64,000 nucleotides of DNA. Origin: Rusavskia elegans. Taxonomy: Eukaryota > Ascomycota > Lecanoromycetes > Teloschistales > Teloschistaceae. Below the pieces are notes generated by a model. The model saw nothing but the letters and a program-made list of their open reading frames with translations. It made no database searches and was not told where the DNA came from. Positions within the stretch are counted from its first letter, which is position 1. Each line of letters opens with the position of its first letter. Below, one piece after another: positions 56,279-64,000 of the stretch. Position numbers and translations under genes: made by a program. The DNA lies in contig SAUG01000030.1 of the NCBI GenBank assembly GCA_011316305.1, forward strand, positions 62,001 to 126,000. Direction: 5' to 3'.

Positions 56279-57228
56279 TCACACATCTCCTCCTCCACCA
56301 AAAAGTCCCCAATCCCTCACCTCCAAGCTTCTCCATACCTCGTCCCTGACCTTGACTCCCTCTTCCACCAAGCTTCCAAACTTCCCTTCCTCGAAATCCA
56401 CCTCACCGTCTGACGGTTCCTGATGGCCTGGGATATGCGGAATGTTAATAGTCACCACGATATCCGTCGATTGGGCCACGAGTCTGATCAGGGTGAGCAT
56501 GACGGCAGTAAATGAAGGCGTTTTGGCGTGGACATTGCCGTTCGTTGCTGGTGGAGGCGTTGTGGTGGCTAGAAGCGTGTAGCATGGCGTGTTGGGTCTG
56601 TAAGAGCAAAATTGTTAATCTATGAATGCCGAGTTCAGATTACCCTGGTCCAGCCTTCGAATCTTTGGACCAGCTAGACTGAACAACGTTGAAAATAACA
56701 GTCATGTGCGTTATTGGGGACCAGGGGCATCGGATTGGTCAACGTACGGGAGATGTGGAAGCTGGGCGACATCGGTGTGCCAGATTCTACTTGTATCATG
56801 CTCGTCGACGATGTCTTCGAAGTGGAATTTTAACGCTTCGTGATCGGTTGGTGGTTGGGATACTCGCTCGGCGATCTCGACGATCACGGAGCTGAAGCCT
56901 GAAGCGTCCAGGTAGATCTCTTGATGATCGGGGACTTCGCGGATATTGCTGGGGGGAAGGAAAAAGAATTATATTAGTGATTCGGTTGAGAGGAAAGAGA
57001 GGAAATTGAAGCGAAGGCAGCGGAAGATTTTTCTGGATAATCTATGAGAAAAGAATAGCCATGAAAACTCATGCTTGGATTTCAGATCTATACATGAGAA
57101 AAATGCAGTTTTGCTACAACCTAGGAATAAGTTATCTGGACATACCTGACATCAGCATAGCTTGCCGGAAAGTTTGCGGTAATAGCACCTCCAAAAAGCT
57201 CGGTTGACTTGAAGATAGTTGTCATCAT
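56279..57228 (-). CDS. MOG1: Ran GTPase-interacting protein Mog1
   Basis: Exons 57228-57146, 56948-56748 and 56597-56279 give 200 aa; phases agree. Introns are long for this window (197 and 150 bp). The start reads STELFGGAITANFPASYADV, the hallmark of Mog1, and the second exon gives IREVPDHQEIYLD and EALKFHFEDI. The C-terminal exon carries VMLTLIRLVAQSTDIVVTIN and NIPHI. Mog1 binds Ran/Gsp1 in the nucleus and promotes release of GTP and supports nuclear import. Two adjacent ATGs (57228 and 57225) can start it. The gene converges with the SprT-like gene, leaving 188 bp between stops. Confidence 0.9.
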
Positions 57229-57975
57229 GAGGAACAGCTCAGGGGGATGCTGGATTGCCGACTAGAGGGAATCGATTTAGATTGATTTCTACCTTGAGCG
57301 ATTCTTTGGACAAGAGGGAGCTTTTATACATGTTGAAGTTGATCTCAATCAGCAGTGAATCATCAAACCCGAATTAACAGGCAGGTATCATGACTAGGCA
57401 TCGAATCAGGCACCACTTTTTGTATTTCTACCTATTTCTGCCTAGCCGTCCATCGTTGCCTGGATATCTCAAATTTGATTATCGCTTCATTCGACAAGCC
57501 GGGCAGTGGACGCTTCGATTGACAGATTGATTAAATGTCCTGCCCGGGCAAGAGATAGCGCAAACGATGGCTATCCATGTCTGGCGGATGAGGCCTGCTC
57601 GAGCATAACGCCGCTCCCAACAGTGGAGAATAGCAACTTCGCAGCTTACTGCTGGCTTCCATCAACTGAAGCCTGCCCATATTTCTCCTCCGTGATTGCG
57701 CTGTAGAAAGATGCTGTGCTAAGTTCCAGCCTCCGTTCCCCGATATAGTCTTTCCATGCGATTCCCAACGTTTTCTCGCGTGCGCATTCGAGGATCTGAC
57801 AGCGGCTGATATCCGGGAAGATGTACCTAAGCGTCATGCAGAGGATATCAAGACCTCGAAAGTCGGACCATGCTTGCCGATGGCTCTGAGGTAGCAAGAT
57901 CTTCTAGGATACGCTCAGAATTGGTCAATAGTAGTGTGGATAGCCTGAACAAACCTTTGAAGAAACCGGTGATGA
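57229..57975. other. Intergenic with an unexplained ORF
   Basis: 747 bp between the MOG1 start and the stop of the membrane-protein gene. The minus-strand frame at 57646-57897 (up to 83 codons) has protein-like composition, with WSDFRGLDILCMTLRYIFPD and a charged end, but no ATG near its beginning and no recognised domain. It may be a remnant or a missed exon. Confidence 0.3.
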
Positions 57976-58641
57976 TCAGGCAGCCCAGTCTTTGAAGGTT
58001 GGGAAGACGAATTGATGCACTCCAGCCCATGGTCGATACTTCAGTGCTTCGGGCACTTTCGGGCTCTTAACGATGCATTGACGTCGACATATTCTTTCGA
58101 CAACGAAGAAGCATACGTAGCAGCCTGCAGCAGCGGCGACTGGGCCCGCTGGACCTGGAGTTCTTGATGCGACGACTTTGCCTTTATCATCCGTGATGAC
58201 CCGGTCGAGGAAGTATAGGATGGCTGCTGTGACACAGGCGCAGAAGAGGCATACCACCGGGCAATATGGGAATACATGGGAATACTATGCTGTGAACATT
58301 AGATGAGCGGAAGATGAGCATGGTATGGCAATACATACAGTGCCCCACCGAGATGCCTGGACTTCCACGTAGATGCCATTTCCGTTCATAGGAAGAAACT
58401 GTTCGAAAGCTGCAACCTTCTGATGGAATAATTGGTCGCCATCCAACGTAAACTGAGAAGCTTTCTGAATCGCTTCCGCCGGTCCGAAACCACATCGTTG
58501 GACCAGATAAGCAGCTATGTATTCGCGGACCGTTGCTACGTTGGCCTCGGGAGAAGGTACTTCACGTTTAATCCGGGCTAGGTAGTGAGGATTGTCTGAG
58601 GCGTCTTCATAGACATCATCTGCACTCGTGATAGACGACAT
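57976..58641 (-). CDS. Unrecognised membrane protein, 203 aa
   Basis: I do not recognise this family. Exons 58641-58339 and 58284-57976 join in phase 0 across a 54-bp intron (GTATGT...CATAG), giving 203 aa. The first half is soluble and helical (ADDVYEDASDNPHYLARIKR, then REYIAAYLVQRCGFGPAEAI). The second half has two hydrophobic stretches: CPVVCLFCACVTAAILYFLD and PVAAAAGCYVCFFVVERI, separated by a Lys/Arg-bearing loop, so a two-pass membrane protein is plausible. The end is FPTFKDWAA. No signal peptide. It is divergent from aconitase; function unknown. Confidence 0.6.
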
Positions 58642-59485
58642 ATCTGATATGTTGCGAGTAGTGCTGCAGTGCGGTGTTCAAAGATTTCTCCAGCGAGCTT
58701 CTGACAGATTGAATTGGAAACCCAAGAGTCCTTGACGGATACTTATAGATGCTCCCAGAAGAACAGTGCGGATTTATCCCACGGATGCTGACTAATAAGC
58801 TAGTAAGCTCTACCAAGGAAAGTGCACCCCAGATAATCACAGAAAGGAAAGCATTCACATACTGTATTCTATCATAGGAGACAAGTAAGTCCAGATCAGA
58901 CTCACGAGAATCGGCTATTCAATCGCGTGATTATAGATTCATAGTTAGCTTGCAGCTGTGGCTGTTGCGGGAGCATGTACGTACGCAAGGGGTTTTGGGC
59001 TTGTGTTGCTGGTGAAAGAAGAAGAAGAAGCGATGACTGCGAGGCATACTTATCTGTGAAAATTCGACGTTGAGTCATCGGTGGAAGGATGCGTCACATT
59101 GCTGAGCAAATTTGAATTGAAATTCCATGGAAAGAACCGTTATTTGCGTCAACTGAACTGGGGTACAAGTTCTACTACCGTGTATTCAATGCTGGTGTAC
59201 CAACGCTTGATTTGCTCACCGAACCACTGGTTCACCGGGCACCAAAACCAAAACAAATTAACTAAATAGATTCATAGAGTGTCGGGGTGCGAGTGAGTTG
59301 AGACTGTAGTTGCACTTGCAGAGGGGCTTCCACTTCTCCGTCCACGCCGCCACCTTTGTTGAGTGGAGATAACGGCTAGGAACACCACACCACTCCTTCA
59401 ACCCTACACAGTTCTTCCTTTGAGCTTGACATTTGGACTCGGCAGACACCACACGAATTGTTGGTGCTCGACTCGGAGTGTCAAC
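58642..59485. promoter_or_regulatory. Divergent intergenic region upstream of ACO1
   Basis: 844 bp separate the membrane-protein gene and the aconitase start, so both promoters lie here. One ATTGG (reverse CCAAT) occurs at 58713-58717, too far from ACO1 to assign. No gene is supported. Confidence 0.4.
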
Positions 59486-62379
59486 ATGATCGCCACGAGG
59501 CATGTCGCCCGCTTGGGCAGGCTGGTATGTTTGACTCCTTCCGTAAACGCTCCAAGCACCTCTGCCTGCCCGTTGCTACGAACCCAAGGATCGCTTTCTC
59601 CTTGCTATTTGTCTGCTGACAGAATATGCCCTGCTAGTCACCAAGTGTTCGAGTCGTACGTTTCCCAGCGCCCGCCCCGCAGTCGAGCAATAGAGACGGA
59701 GCATCAGCAACCCAGCGGATGATATGCAATGCTGATTATGCTCCCATAGCTTGCACGGCCTCGTTCAATGGCTACTGTCACCGATGATCCACTCAGTAAA
59801 AAAGTCGAGATGACCAATTGGGAAAAGGCAAGCGTCCCAGAAATTGTACCAACATGCATTGACGCTGACCGATTGACAAGGGTCATTACATCAATTACAA
59901 GTGCGTTCTTCCTCAGCTGTTTCGCGAAGATAATTACTCCTAGTCGGACTCTTTCGAAGATGGCCCCTGAACATGCGCTGATCGCACTGTCTGTGCAGGA
60001 AAATGTCTGAAAACTTGGCCATTGTACGGTCACGACTCAACAGGCCCCTCACATTCGCTGAAAAGGTCCTTTACTCGCATCTCGACGACCCACACGGTCA
60101 GGACATCCAAAGAGGCAAGTCCTACCTCAAGCTGAGGCCGGATCGAGTCGCTTGTCAAGATGCAACCGCCCAGATGGCTATCCTGCAATTCATGTCTGCA
60201 AATCTGCCCTCAGTAGCTACGCCAACCACCGTTCACTGCGATCACTTGATCGAAGCTCTCGAGGGTGGTGATCAAGATCTGGCCCGCGCGGTGGATACCA
60301 ACAAAGAGGTGTACAACTTCCTCTCCACTTCATGCGCTAAATATAACATCGGTTTCTGGAAGCCCGGCTCTGGTATCATTCATCAGATCGTACTGGAGAA
60401 CTACGCATTCCCAGGCGGGCTGATGATTGGCACTGACTCCCACACGCCTAATGCTGGTGGACTTGGTATGTGCGCCGTGGGGGTTGGTGGTGCCGATGCT
60501 GTAGATGTGATGGCCAATCTGCCATGGGAAGTCAAAGCCCCAAAGATCATTGGCGTCAAATTGACAGGCGAATTGTCCGGCTGGACTGCTCCTAAAGGTA
60601 CTGGTCTATGTCTTCCGCGTGCAATATTTCGAGTGATCCTGACAGTGCACAGATATCATTCTTAAGGTTGCGGGCATCTTGACTGTGAAAGGTGGTACTG
60701 GAGCCATTGTTGAATACCACGGCCCTGGTGTCGACTCTCTCTCATCGACTGGCATGGGGACGGTCAGTAGATGTCTGAGCTCTTTCCCGTCAACCCCCCT
60801 TTTCGCGAGTCGTTAGACATGTCGCAACTCCGAGTACTTTCTCAAAGAGGGATTGCTGATTCTGAAATCTATTTAGATCTGCAATATGGGTGCGGAAATC
60901 GGAGCGACGACCTCTATGTTCCCGTTCAACGACCGCATGTACGATTATCTAGCAGCGACGAAACGCAAACAAATCGGAGATTTCGCAAGGACCTATGCTG
61001 CTGAGCTCAGAGAAGATAAAGGCGCCGAATACGATGAGCTGATCGAGATCAACCTGTCTGAACTGGAGCCGCATATAAATGGCCCCTTCACCCCCGATCT
61101 GGCAACTCCGATTTCCAAATTCAAGGACGCAGTGGAAGCGAACAAATGGCCGGAGGAGCTCAAAGTTGGACTGATTGGATCTTGCACGAATTCCTCGTAC
61201 GAAGACATGTCTCGAGCTGCTTCCATTGCCCGCGATGCTCTGGACCATGGTGTCAAAGCCAAGTCGATGTTCACAGTCACCCCAGGTTCGGAACAAATTC
61301 GAGCAACCATTGAGCGCGATGGCCAGTTAGAGACTCTTGAGCAATTTGGAGGCATGGTCCTTGCCAACGCTTGTGGCCCATGCATTGGCCAATGGGATCG
61401 GCGAGACGTCAAGAAGGGCGAGGCGAATTCGATATTGTCTTCGTACAACCGCAATTTCACCGGACGCAATGATGCAAATCCTGCAACCCATTCCTTTGTC
61501 ACGTCTCCGGATCTCGTCGTGGCTCTGACTTTGGCTGGAACGCTTAAGTTCAACCCACTGACCGATACCCTGAAAGATAAGGACGGTAACGATTGGAAAT
61601 TGTCTCCTCCCACCGGTGACGGACTGCCCGCAAATGGGTACGATCCAGGACGGGACACCTATCAAGCGCCGCCTCAAGATCGAGCGTCTGTTAACGTACT
61701 GGTATCCCCGGAGAGCGATCGTCTTCAGATCTTGGAAGGATTTCAGAAATGGGATGGCAAAGATGCCACAGACCTCCCAATATTGATCAAGTGCCAGGGC
61801 AAGACAACGACAGATCACATTTCCATGGCCGGACCTTGGCTCAAGTACCGTGGACATCTCGATAACATATCCAATAACATGCTTATTGGCGCTATCAATG
61901 CCGCTAACGGCGAGGCCAACAAGGTCAAGAACCAGACGACCGGTGAGATCGGATCGGTGCCCGGCACTGCACGAGATTACAAGAAAAAGGGCATCAGATG
62001 GGCAGTCATCGGCGACTGGAACTATGGCGAAGGAAGCTCAAGAGAACACGCCGCGCTGGAACCAAGACATCTTGGCGGCCTTGCCATCATCACGCGCAGC
62101 TTCGCTCGTATCCACGAAACGAACTTGAAGAAGCAAGGTATGCTTCCGTTGACTTTTGCGGACCCTGCAGACTACGACAAAATCAATCCTGACGACAGGG
62201 TCGATATTATGTGCACCGAGCTTGCTGTGGGAGAGCCTGTGACGCTCAAGGTCCACCCCAAGGAAGGTCCATCTTGGGAGACCAAGCTCAACCACACGTT
62301 TAATGAGCCGCAGCTCGAATGGTTCAAAGACGGCAGTGCGTTGAATACTATGGCGCGACACGCTGCATCCTCATCCTGA
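59486..62379 (+). CDS. ACO1: Mitochondrial aconitate hydratase
   Basis: Six exons: 59486-59524, 59750-59827, 59881-59900, 59999-60597, 60653-60762 and 60877-62379, giving 782 aa. The N terminus ([18 protein letters not shown]) is a mitochondrial presequence. The [4Fe-4S] ligands are Cys385 (GSCTNSS) and Cys448/Cys451 (ACGPCIGQ), with the expected spacing of 63 and 3. Other family blocks: [32 protein letters not shown] and the swivel domain with [27 protein letters not shown] segment around 710. Aconitase isomerises citrate to isocitrate in the TCA cycle. The second intron begins with GC (AAG|GCAAGC) and the third exon is 20 nt; together they restore [15 protein letters not shown]. Using the nearby GT instead would leave a 35-bp intron, too short to splice normally. 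Confidence 0.95.
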
Positions 62380-62857
62380 TTAGAGAGAAGCGGAAATGGA
62401 GGATAGGTGTTCTTCATTGGGTGGGCCTGGTCCGATGCAGGGCGACTGAGGAGGCTTCTGCCAGCAATGTCGCGATGAGACCACGGGTGGAAGGGCCAGT
62501 CTTGTGTACAAAATGAGGAGATTGCAAGAGCATGAACTTGGGTGTCTGGGTTATCCTACGAGCGTCTCCTGTTTGTCTTCTGTATCTAAAATATGATCGT
62601 CATGCAGATTTTGTTCCAATTTTGAAGAAGTGTTCGATTCAAAACATCCCCTATTCTTCCCCTCCCTCCGCGTCTGATTCATGAAGAATCGCGGCTGTAC
62701 CGCGCGCCAAGCGCGGAAGGCGTCGAAAGAGCAAGATGTAAACAATGAGTCCTAAAGATCAAAAAACAAGCTGCCCAGAAGATGATGTTTTATCAATGAA
62801 GCTTGCTACGCTCGAGATCTGCTCATCTTCAGATCTGCCAAATCATAATACCCAGCC
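62380..62857. other. Intergenic, ACO1 3' end and MIS14 promoter
   Basis: A 478-bp gap between tandem plus-strand genes. An out-of-frame ATG at 62745 opens a 122-codon frame overlapping the MIS14 start; it may act as an upstream ORF if transcribed. No other feature seen. Confidence 0.4.
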
Positions 62858-63514
62858 ATGGACCCCCACCACCGTAAAATCGACCTCCAATCCCCCGCCG
62901 ACCTTACCTACCTCCACACCAACATCAAACACTCCGCCCAGCAAAAACTCGACCTCGCCATCCCCGCCTCCGCCACACCCGCCAACGAGCCCCATGATTC
63001 CTTCCGGCCCCAAGTCCAGCAACTCATATCCGATTACATCACGCAGACCCTCACTCTCGCGTTACCCTCGCTCGCCATCAACGGCCTCGATGCCGAGACC
63101 TCCATGCTGGTAGACGACAAGAACACGAACGAGAGCGTCGAGGATGAGAGTAACTATGAGCCGTATGACCCAAGATTGGCGGAGAGGTTGAGGACGCTGT
63201 ATCGGCAGTTGGAGTGGGAGCATACGCGGGTTGCGGAGTTGAGGAGGGAGGCGCCGGGGGCGGCGGCGAGGGCTTATGTGGAACGGTTGGAGGGGGTTAG
63301 GGAACTGGAAAGGGGGAGGGAGAGAGAGATTGAGGTGGAGTTGGAGGGGGTCAGGGATGGAGGGTTGGGGAAGATTGGGTTTGAGAGGGGGGAGGAGGTG
63401 GAGAAGATGTGGGGGAGGGGGGTGGAGGGTTTGGTGGAGTTGGGGAGGGTTACGGAGGTGGTTGCTAGGATGGAAAGGGCGAAGAAGGCGGCGGAGATGG
63501 TGGAGGGGATATGA
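62858..63514 (+). CDS. MIS14: Kinetochore MIND/Mis12-complex subunit Mis14/Nsl1
   Basis: An intronless 218-aa protein. It opens with HRKIDLQSPADLTYLHTNIK, the conserved Mis14 block, followed by a helical N-terminal domain that ends near ALPSLAINGLD. The second half is a long charged coiled-coil rich in Glu and Arg (ERLRTLYRQLEWEHTRVAEL). Mis14/Nsl1 joins Mis12, Nnf1 and Dsn1 in the MIND complex, which links centromeric CENP-C to the Ndc80 complex. The region has strong G bias on the plus strand after about 63200. ATG at 62858 is the first in this frame next to the conserved block. Confidence 0.82.
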   Translation: MDPHHRKIDLQSPADLTYLHTNIKHSAQQKLDLAIPASATPANEPHDSFRPQVQQLISDYITQTLTLALPSLAINGLDAETSMLVDDKNTNESVEDESNYEPYDPRLAERLRTLYRQLEWEHTRVAELRREAPGAAARAYVERLEGVRELERGREREIEVELEGVRDGGLGKIGFERGEEVEKMWGRGVEGLVELGRVTEVVARMERAKKAAEMVEGI

Positions 63515-63723
63515 GGTTTTCGCGGTCACACGGTTAGGCTTTCACGTTTCAATGGTTGATAGGGCGTGGGGGTGGTGGTGGTTTTTGTCATTCCGGAGTA
63601 TGGATATACCGTTCACTTCAACAAGGAGCTTGGAGTCGGTGCAAACGGGTGAACGGATCCATACTCCACTGCCACATGTTATGATAATGGCTCTCTATGT
63701 CTTTTCCATTGTCATCCCTCCGG

Positions 63724-64000
63724 CTACTGTCCTATTGGAGCCTGTTGGCCTATCCCAGCATTGTGTGGTTCTGAGCTTGGTTGCGGTACTCTTTGCGGTT
63801 CATGGGTCGATATTGTGCTTGATGGTTCGTTGTCAATCGTCGTTGAGGCGCCAGCTTTCGAATCCGCCCATTTGGGAGGCTTGCTCCATTGGGGGTCCTG
63901 CCATGGTCCAGCATCGCTCAGCGCGCAGCCTCCTTCGCAGTCGCAAGTCCCTCCGAAAAGTTTCGGCAGATTCTCCTTTGGCACCTGCGCAAGCAGCTCA
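63724..64000 (-). CDS. SEC14: Sec14 phosphatidylinositol transfer protein, 3' end only
   Basis: Only the last ~91 codons are inside the window; the 5' part runs past position 64000. The visible end of the CRAL-TRIO domain reads ELLAQVPKENLPKLFGGTCD, then CEGGCALSDAGPWQDPQW, the conserved Sec14 C-terminal segment, followed by a polar Pro/Ser/Gln tail. Sec14 exchanges phosphatidylinositol and phosphatidylcholine at the Golgi and supports PI4P signalling. The stop is at 63724. The partner gene MIS14 converges with it, leaving 209 bp between stops. Confidence 0.88.
   Translation of the reverse strand, partial: ELLAQVPKENLPKLFGGTCDCEGGCALSDAGPWQDPQWSKPPKWADSKAGASTTIDNEPSSTISTHEPQRVPQPSSEPHNAGIGQQAPIGQ

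Noticed and set aside
1..64000. Secondary-metabolite or mating-type cluster
   Set aside because: No polyketide synthase, peptide synthetase, terpene cyclase or mating-type gene is present; the genes are housekeeping families.

Overview
This is a compact piece of chromosome from a filamentous ascomycete (Pezizomycotina). Almost every gene is broken by short introns of about 41-100 bases with GT..AG ends and CTAAC/CTGAC-like branch sites. Gene order alternates strands with small gaps, and the proteins are nuclear housekeeping families with fungal-specific members (Fks1 glucan synthase, Rsc1, Ldb17, Lcb1, GH72 glucanosyltransferase). Residue patterns in Fks1 and aconitase look most like Eurotiomycetes, but I cannot fix the order or genus from the sequence alone. 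Exon joins below were worked out by hand from splice signals, reading phase and family conservation; cDNA was not available.

Layout. 0.2-5.1 kb (-): a Mit1/CHD3-like chromatin remodeller, divergent from 5.5-7.5 kb (+) MRM1, a mitochondrial rRNA 2'-O-methyltransferase. 8.8-10.8 kb (+): a CCCH zinc-finger protein. 11.4-12.1 kb (-) ALG13 is divergent from 12.4-13.6 kb (+) mitoribosomal mS35/Rsm24. 13.7-14.9 kb (-): a HAD hydrolase. 15.5-17.5 kb (-): a membrane-anchored ALDH3-type fatty aldehyde dehydrogenase with an 8-nt exon, divergent from an unrecognised 557-aa protein (17.8-19.6 kb). 19.8-21.5 kb (-): a P58IPK/DNAJC3-type ER co-chaperone. 22.0-22.4 kb (+): a small coiled-coil protein. 22.8-25.6 kb (-): RSC1 with two bromodomains, AT-hook and BAH. 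25.7-26.0 kb (-): a possible 54-aa protein. 26.1-27.3 kb (+): OTU1 deubiquitinase. 27.5-29.3 kb (-) NOP56 is divergent from 29.5-31.6 kb (+) CCT6. 32.2-35.3 kb (+): a GH47 mannosidase. 35.7-37.5 kb (+): LDB17/Dip1.

37.6-38.1 kb holds a 511-bp Tc1/mariner-type miniature inverted-repeat element with 68-bp terminal repeats, TA target duplication and an AT-rich, CpA/TpG-poor core. It is the only mobile element seen.

39-54 kb is a cell-wall and membrane neighbourhood: a GH17 glucanase with a Pro-Gln repeat (39.1-40.4, -), LCB1 of serine palmitoyltransferase (41.6-43.3, -), FKS1 beta-1,3-glucan synthase (43.8-49.8, -) and, divergent across a 2.2-kb gap, a GPI-anchored GH72 glucanosyltransferase (52.0-53.8, +). 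Fks1 makes the linear glucan, GH72 elongates and branches it, GH17 enzymes remodel it, and sphingolipids set the membrane in which Fks1 works. A cluster function beyond proximity is inference.

54-64 kb: a SprT/GCNA-like metalloprotease (+), MOG1 (-), an unrecognised membrane protein (-), mitochondrial aconitase ACO1 (+) with a GC-AG intron and a 20-nt exon, kinetochore MIS14/NSL1 (+), and the 3' end of SEC14 (-), cut by the window edge. No rRNA, tRNA, CRISPR or secondary-metabolite cluster was found.
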